Notes under the pieces: model-generated | Told to the model about the DNA's origin: nothing | The model's database searches: none | What the model saw: the letters and a program-made list of their open reading frames with translations, nothing else | Position numbers and translations under genes: made by a program | Origin: Actinomyces respiraculi | GTDB lineage: Bacteria; Actinomycetota; Actinomycetes; Actinomycetales; Actinomycetaceae | Assembly (NCBI RefSeq): GCF_014595995.2 | Contig: NZ_CP063989.1 | Location: forward strand, 1,488,001-1,552,000 | DNA length: 64,000 nucleotides | Direction of reading: 5' to 3' | Shown here: positions 8,045 through 16,346 of the stretch, in pieces | How positions within the stretch are numbered: position 1 is the first letter of the stretch | Layout: each line of letters starts with the position of its first letter

Positions 8045-8677
8045 ATGACTGGTTCCGTGGGCTCCGTTGACAAGGGCGATTCTCGCACCCTGATCCTGCA
8101 CGCTGCCCGCAGCCTGGTGCTGCAAAAGCGTGGCGACCCGTTTACCGGTGACGAGGTGGCCTCGCTAGCGGGGGTATCTCGCCGGACGGTGTTTAACCAC
8201 TTCGATTCGATGGACGACATTCTGGTCTCATCGTGTTTGGCCGAGATCCAGCATGCGGTGGATCAGGTGACCCCGCCGGAGATGAGCATTGACCCGTCAG
8301 TGACAGATGCGGCCGATGTGTTCCACCGGTTTGTGGAGCTGTTGGCCCGTGCGGACCTGGCGGCGGTCAGTGGCTACATCCGCTTGGCGGTTGGGGATGC
8401 GGCGGTGATGACACCTCGTCAGGCTCAGCGTTTGGCGGCTGCTTTTTCCCGGATCGAAGCCGATCTGGCCGAGGTCATGACGAAGCGGTATCCGTCTGCC
8501 CCTGCCTTGGATGTTCGTCTGGCGGTGATGAGTGTGATCCACTCTCTGGAGCTGGTGGCGGCCCAGTGGCAGCCAGCTGACCCTCTCGAGCTGTCGAGTG
8601 AGGATCTGCGCCGCTGGAATGCGCTGTTTGAGTACGTGACGAATCGGATCGCTATGGGTTACCCACTGCGAGAGTAA
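8045..8677 (+). CDS. TetR/AcrR-family transcriptional regulator
   Basis: A 210-residue regulator with an N-terminal helix-turn-helix (GDEVASLAGVSRRTVFNHF, about residues 36-55) and a helical ligand domain of no specific family. There is no Shine-Dalgarno site, and the -10 box ends 6 nt before the ATG, so the mRNA is probably leaderless. It lies 200 bp upstream of, and co-directional with, an MMPL exporter, and most likely represses that exporter until a substrate binds. Base composition is a little lower in G+C than the flanking housekeeping genes, as for the exporter, which suggests the pair was acquired together. Confidence 0.85.
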   Translation: MTGSVGSVDKGDSRTLILHAARSLVLQKRGDPFTGDEVASLAGVSRRTVFNHFDSMDDILVSSCLAEIQHAVDQVTPPEMSIDPSVTDAADVFHRFVELLARADLAAVSGYIRLAVGDAAVMTPRQAQRLAAAFSRIEADLAEVMTKRYPSAPALDVRLAVMSVIHSLELVAAQWQPADPLELSSEDLRRWNALFEYVTNRIAMGYPLRE

Positions 8678-8877
8678 CCCTCCTGGGCCTTCGACTGGCA
8701 TGGTCGGGGGCTCCACTTATTTTCTGGGCTGGACGCCCCGGTAAGGAAGTCACGGTGTGACGTTCCGTTGGGTTTGCGCGCCCTTTTCCTCCTTCGCGAG
8801 GCTCAGCAACCACTGGGTCGGGGTTCGTGCACTCTTTTCCCGTTTCTCCCTCCCTCCTCCTAGAGAAAGGTCATGAT

Positions 8878-11181
8878 ATGTCGGTATCGTCTGTGTCTCG
8901 CTACTGCTCGCTCAAGCCGTGGCACGTTATCGTGTCGTGGCTGGTGATCCTCGGTGTTGCGGTTGCCTGCTTTGCGGGCTTCCATGGCCAAACCACGAAT
9001 GCGATTGAGATCCCTGGCACTCCGACCACGCAGGTCAGTGATGAGTTGATAGCTCACTTCCCCGACGCGTCGGGAACGTGGGGCACCATCGTGTTCACCA
9101 CCGACAACGGCGCCCCCTTCACCACCGATCAAAACCACAGCATTGCTGCTGCGATGAAAAAGCTTGAAGACATTGATGGGGTGGCGCAGGTGGTTGATCC
9201 ATTCACCGCTCAAGCCACACTCGATGCCGCATCGACTGAGGTGGCCGAGGGGAAGCAGACATTTGAGCAGTTAGCTCAGCTCACCCCGCAGCAGCGCGCC
9301 GCGATGGGAATCCCACCCATGACCCCAGAGCAGATTGCTGCTGCCAAGGCGAGTCTGGATGATGGTCAGCAGCTCGTCGATGCCGCTGAACACGCCAGCA
9401 CCGTTTCTGCGGATCAGAACGCCGCACTGGGAATGGTGCGCTTTAGCGAGCAAAGCTTGGATCTGCCCGAGGGCCTGCGCAACCAGGTCATGGACACCAT
9501 CAGTGACGCCCATCTGAGTGGCATTGAGGTGAACTACTCAACGGAAATTGCCCGCGCCGTTCCCCAACTCATGGGGGTGAGCGAAGTGATCGGCCTGGTC
9601 GTGGCGGGACTCATTTTGCTGGTCATGTTCGCCTCCTTCCTGACTGCCGGGCTGCCGCTGGTGGCTGCCTTGACCGGTGTCGGGGTAGGAATCAGTGGCG
9701 CGATGGCCTTCTCGTCCCTGGTCGAGATGAACACCATCACCCCAATTCTGGGTCTCATGCTGGGTCTGGCCGTGGGGATCGACTACTCGCTGTTCATCGT
9801 CAACCGTCACCGCACCATGTATGCCGACGGGATGGAGTTGCATGATTCCATCGCGAAAGCCGGAGCCACGAGCGGGCGAGCCGTTGTCTTCGCAGGCTCA
9901 ACGGTGATGATCGCCCTGCTAGCCCTGAACCTGACCGGGATTCCCTTCCTCGGAATCATGGGTAGTGTGGGAGCCGCCTCAATCCTCACCGCCGTGCTGG
10001 TTGCGATCACCCTCACCCCAGCCCTCCTGGGCCTGTTGGGTTCCAAAGTTCTGGGAAAGAATATCCGAAAAGCTCACCTGGACACGTCTGAAAACCCGAC
10101 TATGTCCCATCCCATGTCCACCCGGCGGGCCGTACTGAGTGTCGTAGCCTCTCTGGGGGCCTTGGCGCTGCTGGCGATCCCGGCCACGGATGTACGACTG
10201 GGGCTTCCTGACGGGTCCTATGAGCCGGAAGGCAGCACCGCGAATATCGCCTACCAGCAGATCAGCAGGCACTTCAGTGACGGGGACAATGCCCCACTCA
10301 TGCTGATCGCCCACCTGCCCCAGGCCGTCGACGATAACGAACTAGCCACCTACAGCGCCCAGGCCGCCATCGCCCACCAGTTAATGGACACCCCGGACAT
10401 TCGCGCCGTCGTCCCCGTCGCTCTCTCACCAGACCGCACCCGGATCGCGTTCAAAGTCACCCCCAAGGAAGGACCCAACGCGCAATCCACTATCGACCTG
10501 GTTCACCGGCTGCGCGACCAATCACCCGTGAGCATCACCGCCTCCAGCGGGGACCTGGGACGTGTTGACCTGGCCGTGGCCGGTAACACCAGCGCCAGTA
10601 TTGACGTCTCTGAGAAACTCGCTGACTCGCTGCCTGTCTATCTCGCGGTGGTGGTAGGACTCAGCCTGATCATCATGGGAATCGTATTCCGCTCCCTGCT
10701 CATCCCCGTCATCGCTTCGGCCGGGTTCATCGCCTCCCTGGTCGCAACCCTGGGTGTTTTGGTGGCTGTCTTCCAATGGGGATGGGGAGCCGACCTATTC
10801 CAGCTGACCACCCTGGGACCCATCCCGTCCTTCTTGCCTACCGTGATGATCGGCATCCTCTTCGGACTAGCCATGGACTACCAGCTATTCCTCACCACCG
10901 GCATGCGAGAAGCCCTCGATGAAGGACAGTCACCGTACCAGGCTGTCGCCAGCGGAAGAACCACCGCCGCCCGTGTTGTCATCGCCGCTGCCGCCATCAT
11001 GGTCAGCGTCTTCGCCGGATTCATCTTCAACGACTCCGCGACCATCAAAGCCCTCGGCATGGCCCTGGCCGTAGGAATCGCCATCGACGCCTACCTCATC
11101 CGACTCATCCTTATCCCTGCCCTGCTCCACCTCACCGGTAAAGCAGCCTGGTGGCCATCCAAGACCACCAAGAACGCCTAA
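8878..11181 (+). CDS. MMPL-family transporter (RND-type exporter)
   Basis: A 767-residue inner-membrane exporter of the MMPL/RND superfamily with two repeats: helix 1 at the N-terminus, a large extracytoplasmic loop, then a five-helix bundle, and the same again. Each half has the expected proton-relay motif in its fourth helix region: GLAVGIDYSLFIVNRHR and ILFGLAMDYQLFL. These proteins export lipids or hydrophobic drugs, but the substrate is not predictable. The ATG at 8878 was chosen because AGAGAAAGG precedes it; an in-frame GTG 51 nt upstream has no such site. The upstream TetR gene is its likely regulator. A strong terminator follows. Confidence 0.88.
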   Translation: MSVSSVSRYCSLKPWHVIVSWLVILGVAVACFAGFHGQTTNAIEIPGTPTTQVSDELIAHFPDASGTWGTIVFTTDNGAPFTTDQNHSIAAAMKKLEDIDGVAQVVDPFTAQATLDAASTEVAEGKQTFEQLAQLTPQQRAAMGIPPMTPEQIAAAKASLDDGQQLVDAAEHASTVSADQNAALGMVRFSEQSLDLPEGLRNQVMDTISDAHLSGIEVNYSTEIARAVPQLMGVSEVIGLVVAGLILLVMFASFLTAGLPLVAALTGVGVGISGAMAFSSLVEMNTITPILGLMLGLAVGIDYSLFIVNRHRTMYADGMELHDSIAKAGATSGRAVVFAGSTVMIALLALNLTGIPFLGIMGSVGAASILTAVLVAITLTPALLGLLGSKVLGKNIRKAHLDTSENPTMSHPMSTRRAVLSVVASLGALALLAIPATDVRLGLPDGSYEPEGSTANIAYQQISRHFSDGDNAPLMLIAHLPQAVDDNELATYSAQAAIAHQLMDTPDIRAVVPVALSPDRTRIAFKVTPKEGPNAQSTIDLVHRLRDQSPVSITASSGDLGRVDLAVAGNTSASIDVSEKLADSLPVYLAVVVGLSLIIMGIVFRSLLIPVIASAGFIASLVATLGVLVAVFQWGWGADLFQLTTLGPIPSFLPTVMIGILFGLAMDYQLFLTTGMREALDEGQSPYQAVASGRTTAARVVIAAAAIMVSVFAGFIFNDSATIKALGMALAVGIAIDAYLIRLILIPALLHLTGKAAWWPSKTTKNA

Positions 11182-11193
11182 CCCTCCACGGCA

Positions 11194-11232
11194 GAAAATG
11201 CTGGGACACACCACACGTGTCCCAGCATTTTC
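11194..11232 (+). terminator. Rho-independent terminator after the MMPL gene
   Basis: A 16-bp perfect stem (GAAAATGCTGGGACAC paired with GTGTCCCAGCATTTTC) with a 7-nt loop. The right arm ends in TTTTC. It lies 12 nt after the exporter stop codon, and its A-rich left side would also work in the opposite direction. Confidence 0.9.
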
Positions 11233-11545
11233 TTGCCCCACCATCCGCGTCTTGAGTCAGCTGGGTGTTGTCGAGGATGTCCATCAGGCTTGCATAGGCC
11301 TCCGCCTGACCCCCTTTGAACGTGCCCGGATAATCCACCAAAGCCTCATGGAGCCGCTGGTACTGCTGCGCGTAGGCGAGGTGGAAACAGGCGGGTCTCA
11401 CCCAGCAGCGCCTCGCGTTCGGCCAGGTACTCATCCGGGTCAGCATCTGCCTTGAGGGTGACGGTTCCGTCCTCACTGATGACCGGTGGGCCGCTGTCGG
11501 GCTGGGTTTGGGCGCGTTTGCCTCCCGACCGGTCACCGGCTAGCC
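11233..11545 (-). pseudogene. Unrecognised gene remnant with frameshift
   Basis: On the minus strand two frames join into one plausible protein: VISEDGTVTLKADADPDEYL...EALLGETRLF continues, after a one-base shift near 11392, as AYAQQYQRLHEALVDYPGTF...AYASLMDILDNTQLT. The composition is protein-like in both parts and random elsewhere. I do not recognise the family. No start codon with a ribosome site is visible on the 5' side, where the sequence runs into the riboswitch region. The downstream end merges with the terminator hairpin. It is probably a leftover of an accessory gene. Confidence 0.45.
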
Positions 11546-11560
11546 TCAGCGCACAGAGCA

Positions 11561-11698
11561 CGTGCTCCGGGGTCGGTGAAAGTCCGAGCCGGCGGTGATA
11601 GTCCGCGACCCGCGCACGCGCCCCGCCGGGGCGTTGTGAGCGGCTGAGCTGGTGGAACTCCAGCACCGACGGTGAAAGTCCGGATGGGAGGAAGCACG
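11561..11698 (+). promoter_or_regulatory. FMN riboswitch (RFN element)
   Basis: The conserved RFN segments appear in order: GGTCGGTGAAAGTCCGA, CCGGCGGTGATAGTCCGC, a variable stem, CTGGTGGAACTCCAGCACCG and ACGGTGAAAGTCCGGATGGG. A P1 stem closes between CGTGC (11561) and GCACG (11694). The element binds flavin mononucleotide. It is followed by about 160 nt of GC-rich leader with CCCCGG/CCGGG inverted repeats just before the ribosome site (GGGAGGA, 11848-11854), so translational repression by hiding that site is likely. It controls the riboflavin-type ABC genes that follow. Confidence 0.95.
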
Positions 11699-11857
11699 AG
11701 GCGCAGGCGTCCCAACGCCGTCGCCGTCCTGGACGCTCAGCGTCCTGCGTACGGCGCCGCAGTCGGGCGTGCGCGCCGCTCGGGTACGCGCTGACGCGCG
11801 CCCGTCACCCCGGAGAATGCCCGGGGCGTCCGTCCCGGGGGAGAGCCGGGAGGACCC

Positions 11858-12754
11858 GTGAGCCGCACCCCTCACCAGCCGAGCGCCCCCACGCGCGCGC
11901 TCGTCGCGCCCCCGGCGCCCGCCGTCGCCCACACCAGAGCAGCCCGGACGGCCGCCACCCAGACAGCAGCCGCCCAGACCTCCGCCCGCCGCCCCGGCCC
12001 GGTGCCCGCGCTCGCCCTGGGACTCGTCATTCTCGCCGCCTGGTGGGCGGTCGCCGTCGCAGGCGTGCTGCCCGCCGTGTTCCTGCCGAACCCGCTGGAC
12101 GTCGCCCGCCGCCTATGGCTCGCCGTCGCCCAGGGCGGGATCCTCACCTACGCCGGTGTGACCTTGCGCGAGGCCCTGCTCGGCTGCCTGCTCGCCGCCA
12201 CCGCAGCCCTCCCACTGGCCTGGGCCCTGTACCGCTGGGCCCTGTTCAGCCGCATCGTCCTGCCCTACGTCGCCGCCTCCCAGGCCGTGCCCGCCATCGC
12301 CGTCGCCCCCCTGCTCGTCCTGTGGATCGGCTACGGCACGCTGCCGGTCATCGTCCTGTGCGCCTTCATGGTCTTCTTCCCCATCACCGTCTCCGTCCTG
12401 CTGGGCCTCAGGGGCCTGGACACCGACGTCCTCGACGCCGCCCGCCTCGACGGCGCCCACGGCCTCACGCTCCTGGCCTACATGGAGCTGCCCATGGCCC
12501 TGCCCTCGATCCTCGCGGGGCTGCGCACCGGCTTCACCCTGTCGGTCACCGGCGCCGTCGTCGGCGAGATGACCATGGGCGGTGAGGGACTGGGCATGGT
12601 CCTGTCACACCAGCGTGACAGCGTGGACACCACGGGCCTGTTCTCCACCATCGTCCTGCTGTGCGTCATGGCGACGTCGATCCACTGGTGCCTGTACGAG
12701 CTCGAGCGGCGCAGCCGCGTCGTGGCCGCCATGCGCGGGCGCCGCGCCACCTAA
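11858..12754 (+). CDS. ribX: ABC transporter permease, probable riboflavin uptake (RibX type)
   Basis: A 298-residue BPD-type permease of the SsuC/ThiX/TauC family: a long alanine-proline-rich N-terminus, then about six membrane helices. The EAA coupling loop reads AARLDGAHGLTLLAYMELPMALP. Taken alone it resembles nitrate, sulfonate or thiamine-precursor permeases. The FMN riboswitch in its leader identifies the likely cargo as riboflavin, as in described RibXY systems. The start is GTG after GGGAGGA. The partner binding protein lies 64 nt downstream. No ATPase gene is present nearby, so a shared ATPase must be used. Confidence 0.8.
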   Translation: MSRTPHQPSAPTRALVAPPAPAVAHTRAARTAATQTAAAQTSARRPGPVPALALGLVILAAWWAVAVAGVLPAVFLPNPLDVARRLWLAVAQGGILTYAGVTLREALLGCLLAATAALPLAWALYRWALFSRIVLPYVAASQAVPAIAVAPLLVLWIGYGTLPVIVLCAFMVFFPITVSVLLGLRGLDTDVLDAARLDGAHGLTLLAYMELPMALPSILAGLRTGFTLSVTGAVVGEMTMGGEGLGMVLSHQRDSVDTTGLFSTIVLLCVMATSIHWCLYELERRSRVVAAMRGRRAT

Positions 12755-12818
12755 GACCACCACCACAGCACCCGACCACGCACCGTTGCGACGCCCTCAG
12801 ACACTGAAAGGAACCGCC

Positions 12819-13844
12819 ATGACCCGCAGCCTCGCCCGCTCGACCCTCACCCGCCGCAGCCTCCTGGCCGCAGCGCTGGTTGCCGGACCCGCCGTCATGC
12901 TCGCCTCCTGCTCCTCGGGCACCGCCTCGCGCGGCGGTACCGCCTCCGCGGCCGCCGACCTCGTCATCGGCATGACCTACACGCCCAACGTCCAATTCGC
13001 CCCCTTCTACATGGCCGCCAACGCCGGCGAGTACGCCGATGGCGTGAGCCTGCGCCACCACGGAGCCCAGGAGGGGCAGTTCGACGCCCTGCTCGCCGGG
13101 ACCGAGCACCTCGTCGTCGCCTCCGCGGACGAGGCCGTCGTCGCCGCCTCGCGCGGCAACGACCTCGTCGTCGTCGGCGGCTACTACCAGCGCTACCCCG
13201 GCAGCATCATCGTCCCCGAGGACTCCACCATCACCGCCCTGGCCAACCTCAAGGGCCGCCGCCTCGGCGTGCCCGGCCGCACGGGCTCCACCTGGTTCAC
13301 CGTCCAGCTCGCGCTGGAGACCGCGGGCCTGAGCGAGTCCGACGTCGATGTCCAGGAGATCGGCTTCACCCAGCAGGCGGCCCTCGTCTCCGGCAAGGTG
13401 GACGCCATCTCGGGCTTCACCAACAACGACGCCGTCCAGCTCGCCCAGAACGGCCTGCCGGTGCGCACGATCGACGTCGCCCCCCAGGTGCCGCTGGTCG
13501 GCGCCTCACTCGTGACCACCCGGGCCCTGCTGGATACCCGTCGTGAGGATCTCGCTGCGGCGGTGACCGCCTCGGTGGCCGGCATGGAGCTCTTCGTGGC
13601 CGACCCCGACGGCGCCGTCGAGGCCACCCGCGCCTATGTCACCGACCTCGTTGACGGCACCCAGGCAGCCCGTGCCCGCGAGGTCGCCAACGCCACCGCC
13701 GCCCTCGTCAAGCCCGACGCGGACACCGTCGTCGGCTCCCTCACGTCCGAGCACGTGGGGGAGATGATCGACTTCCTCGCCGGCCACGGCCTGCTGGGGG
13801 AGACGACGCCCTCCACGGACGAGGTCTGCGACCCGCTCAGCTGA
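12819..13844 (+). CDS. ribY: Substrate-binding lipoprotein, NMT1/THI5-like (RibY type)
   Basis: A 341-residue secreted lipoprotein. A signal peptide with RRSLLAAALVAGPAV leads to the lipobox LASC, so the mature protein is anchored by a lipid-modified cysteine near residue 28. The rest is an NMT1/ThiY-type periplasmic-binding fold (GMTYTPNVQFAPFYMA, GRRLGVPGRTGSTWF). In this family the ligand is usually a pyrimidine or sulfonate; the FMN riboswitch upstream points to riboflavin. GAAAGG precedes the ATG. The gene ends convergently with hisG, with 27 bp between stop codons. Confidence 0.82.
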   Translation: MTRSLARSTLTRRSLLAAALVAGPAVMLASCSSGTASRGGTASAAADLVIGMTYTPNVQFAPFYMAANAGEYADGVSLRHHGAQEGQFDALLAGTEHLVVASADEAVVAASRGNDLVVVGGYYQRYPGSIIVPEDSTITALANLKGRRLGVPGRTGSTWFTVQLALETAGLSESDVDVQEIGFTQQAALVSGKVDAISGFTNNDAVQLAQNGLPVRTIDVAPQVPLVGASLVTTRALLDTRREDLAAAVTASVAGMELFVADPDGAVEATRAYVTDLVDGTQAARAREVANATAALVKPDADTVVGSLTSEHVGEMIDFLAGHGLLGETTPSTDEVCDPLS

Positions 13845-13871
13845 CCGCTCGGCGGCAGGCCAGCGGGCTGC

Positions 13872-14717
13872 TCACAGGCGGCAGGCCAGCAGCGAGGAAA
13901 CGAGGATGGCGCGCGCGCCCACCTCGTAGAGCTCGTCCATCACCCGGTTCATGTCCTTGCGCGGCACCATGGCCCGCACCGCCACCCAGTCCGGGTTCTG
14001 CAGTGGCGAGACCGTCGGGGACTCCAGCCCCGGCGTGATCGCCGTCGCCAGGTGCAGGTCGTTCATGCGCACGTCGTAGTCGATGAGCACGTAGGAGCGG
14101 GCCCGCATGACGCCCTCCAGGCGGCGCACGAGCGTGGCCAGGCTCGGCTCGTCGCGGTAGCGCTCGGTGGTGATGAGCACGGCCTCGCTTGAGAGGATCG
14201 GCTCGCCGAAGACCTCCAGGCCCGCGGCGCGCAGGGTCGTGCCCGTCTCCACCACATCCGCGATGAGGTCCGCCACGCCCAGCTGGACGGAGGACTCCAC
14301 GGCCCCGTCGAGGTGGACGGTCGAGGCCTGAACACCCTGGGACTCGAGGTAGTTGCGCACGAGCACGTCGTAGGAGGTGGCCACGCGCTTGCCGACGACG
14401 TCCTCAAGGCTGCGCATCGTGCCCGCCGGGGCGGCGAAGCGGAAGGTCGAGCGGGCGAAGCCGAGCGGCAGGTGCTCGAGAGCCTCAACACCGGAGTCGA
14501 GCAGCAGGTCGCGTCCCGTGATGCCGGCGTGGACCGTGCCCTGGCCGACGTAGACGGCAATGTCGCGCGGGCGCAGGAAGAACAGTTCGACGTCGTTGTC
14601 CTGGTCGACGAGGACGAGCTCGCGGCCGGTGCGGCGCGTGCGGTAGCCGGCCTCCTTGAGCATGGTGGTGGCGGGCTCGGACAGGGACCCCTTGTTGGGG
14701 ACGGCGATGCGCAGCAC
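13872..14717 (-). CDS. hisG: ATP phosphoribosyltransferase (long form)
   Basis: HisG makes the first committed step of histidine synthesis, joining ATP and PRPP. The 281 residues match the long, homohexameric form: two catalytic domains ([24 protein letters not shown], and the PRPP loop [15 protein letters not shown]) followed by a C-terminal ACT-like domain of about 75 residues that senses histidine. It therefore needs no HisZ. It lies 72 nt downstream of hisE on the same strand, the usual actinobacterial order, and the two are probably one transcript. Confidence 0.95.
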   Translation of the reverse strand: MLRIAVPNKGSLSEPATTMLKEAGYRTRRTGRELVLVDQDNDVELFFLRPRDIAVYVGQGTVHAGITGRDLLLDSGVEALEHLPLGFARSTFRFAAPAGTMRSLEDVVGKRVATSYDVLVRNYLESQGVQASTVHLDGAVESSVQLGVADLIADVVETGTTLRAAGLEVFGEPILSSEAVLITTERYRDEPSLATLVRRLEGVMRARSYVLIDYDVRMNDLHLATAITPGLESPTVSPLQNPDWVAVRAMVPRKDMNRVMDELYEVGARAILVSSLLACRL

Positions 14718-14789
14718 GAGGGCGCTCCTTGAGTCAGTCGGTGCAGGTACGGGGGAGGGGAGGGGACGACGGCGAAGTCCCGGGGGACG

Positions 14790-15053
14790 TCAGAGGTAGC
14801 GGTAGACGTCGTCGAGGGTGTAGCCCTTGGCCACCATCATTACCTGCGCGTGGTACAGCAGCTGGCTCAGCTCCTCGCAGGCGGCCTCGTCCGACTCATG
14901 CTCGCAAGCCATCCAGGCCTCGGCTGCCTCCTCAACCAGCTTCTTGCCGATGAAGTGCACACCCCGGTCCAGCTCCTCGACCGTGCCCGAGCCCTCGGGG
15001 CGGGTGGCGGCCTTGTGCTGCAGCTCGGCGAACAGGTCCTCGAAGTTCTTCAT
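14790..15053 (-). CDS. hisE: Phosphoribosyl-ATP pyrophosphatase
   Basis: An 87-residue all-helical MazG-like enzyme that hydrolyses phosphoribosyl-ATP to phosphoribosyl-AMP, the second step of histidine synthesis. The metal-binding helix motif [14 protein letters not shown] and the [15 protein letters not shown] segment are clear. The stand-alone form, separate from HisI, is normal in actinobacteria. The ATG was preferred over an upstream in-frame start because TAACGT lies 7 nt before it, giving a leaderless transcript, and because known proteins begin MKNFEDLF. hisG follows. Confidence 0.95.
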   Translation of the reverse strand: MKNFEDLFAELQHKAATRPEGSGTVEELDRGVHFIGKKLVEEAAEAWMACEHESDEAACEELSQLLYHAQVMMVAKGYTLDDVYRYL

Positions 15054-15143
15054 GCTCCCAACGTTAGTGCACCCGTGCCCGGGCCCCGCCGGCCGGTTCA
15101 TACCCTGGGCGCACCCCTGCCGCGGCCCGGCTGCACGTGCGCT

Positions 15144-16313
15144 TCAGCGCCCTGCCAGCAGGCCCGCGGCGTGACGCCCCGCCGCCGCGGCGGCGAGGAA
15201 GGCGGCCCGGTCCGCATCCAGCCCCCTACCCATCGTCGACAGCCTCACCCCCGTGGCCGCCTCCATGTGCTTGAGGGCCTCCAGGAGCCCGTCGAGGGCG
15301 ACGTCGACACGCCGGTGCTGCGCTCCCACTGATCGCGGCTCGCACAAGGCCTGCGCCTGTGCCCGGACCTGCTCACCCAGGGGCCCGTCGAGCAGCGGCA
15401 CCACGACGTCCGCCCCGGCCAGCGCCACACGCCCGTAGGCCGTGAGCGAGTGGTGGGAGACGCCCCGGTGGCGCTCACGCGCATCCGCCTCGGACACGCG
15501 CAGGCAGGCGACGGCGCGCCCACCGAGCGCGGCCACGGCATTGACCGCATCCCCGCAGGCCACCCCGGAAAAGCCCCACGGCGTGTCCGTGCCCAGGTTG
15601 CCCGGCCCTTGAACAACGACGACGACCTCGGCGTCCAGCACGTGCCGCGCGGCCAGAAGCGCGTTGTGCAGGCTCACCGCCTCCAGGTCCCCGCCCCACG
15701 CCTGCCCGGCCGTCACCGTCCCGGCGAGCCAGCCGGCCTCACGCAGCTGCGCGACGGTGCGCGAGTAGGCCAGGGGCAGGGCGCCGCCGTCGGTCATGAC
15801 GTACACGGTGCGCGGCGCCTCCTCCCACCGGCCAACAGAGGGGCTGCGCAGGCCGGTGAGCACCGCCGGCAGGCTCGAGTGCAGGTCCGCGACGACGACG
15901 GGCACGGCGTCCAGGCTGAGCGTTCCCACCGGCTGGGACAGGAGCTCGTGGTGCGCGGCGCCCTGCTCGTCGATGCCGACAACCATCACCTGGTCGGGCA
16001 TGTACCGGGCCTTGACAAGGTGGCCCTCGCTCACGTCATCGGCCACCAGCACTGACAGCCGGGCCGTGACCATTGCGTGACCGCCGGTGCCCAGGCCGCG
16101 CTCGAGGGCGGAGACCTCCAGGCGCACACGCTCACCCGGCTCGGGCACCCCGGTCACCTGCTCGTAGGCGATGGCACGCAGGCACTGCCCGGGGCCGAAG
16201 CACCCGGCGCCCGCCGGGCCGGCACTGATACGCACCTCAAGCTCGGCGCAGGAGCGGTTCGCCGGCCCCCACGCACGTCGCACTGAGAGCACCTCGCCGT
16301 CGCGCCACATCAT
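15144..16313 (-). CDS. DUF3866 family protein
   Basis: A 389-residue actinobacterial protein of unknown function, recognised as DUF3866 by overall sequence (HHELLSQPVGTLSLDAVPVV, VVQGPGNLGTDTPWGFSG, RHRGVSHHSLTAYGRVALAG). No signal peptide or membrane helix is visible, so it is cytoplasmic. In actinobacteria it is usually found next to pafBC, as here, where it is divergent from pafB by 33 bp. The start ATG has no ribosome site; TAGGCT ends 6 nt before it, so the mRNA is probably leaderless. Confidence 0.8.
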   Translation of the reverse strand: MMWRDGEVLSVRRAWGPANRSCAELEVRISAGPAGAGCFGPGQCLRAIAYEQVTGVPEPGERVRLEVSALERGLGTGGHAMVTARLSVLVADDVSEGHLVKARYMPDQVMVVGIDEQGAAHHELLSQPVGTLSLDAVPVVVADLHSSLPAVLTGLRSPSVGRWEEAPRTVYVMTDGGALPLAYSRTVAQLREAGWLAGTVTAGQAWGGDLEAVSLHNALLAARHVLDAEVVVVVQGPGNLGTDTPWGFSGVACGDAVNAVAALGGRAVACLRVSEADARERHRGVSHHSLTAYGRVALAGADVVVPLLDGPLGEQVRAQAQALCEPRSVGAQHRRVDVALDGLLEALKHMEAATGVRLSTMGRGLDADRAAFLAAAAAGRHAAGLLAGR

Positions 16314-16346
16314 GTCCCCAGCCTACGGTGGCCCTAGTCTGTGCGC
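16314..16346. promoter_or_regulatory. Back-to-back leaderless promoters for DUF3866 and pafB
   Basis: Only 33 bp separate the two start codons. The minus-strand gene has TAGGCT (16325-16320) 6 nt before its ATG. The plus-strand gene has TAGTCT (16335-16340) 6 nt before GTG 16347. The two -10 boxes are 9 bp apart, so each promoter's -35 region must lie within the other gene's coding sequence, and the two polymerases cannot both bind at once. Confidence 0.7.

Noticed and set aside
7331..8070. Several small frames between the IS remnant and the TetR gene
   Set aside because: None has a ribosome site, leaderless promoter or protein-like composition, and they overlap the repeat array.
11858..13844. 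Nitrate, sulfonate or thiamine-precursor ABC transporter
   Set aside because: The families overlap in sequence, but the leader has an FMN riboswitch, not a TPP riboswitch, so riboflavin is the better call.
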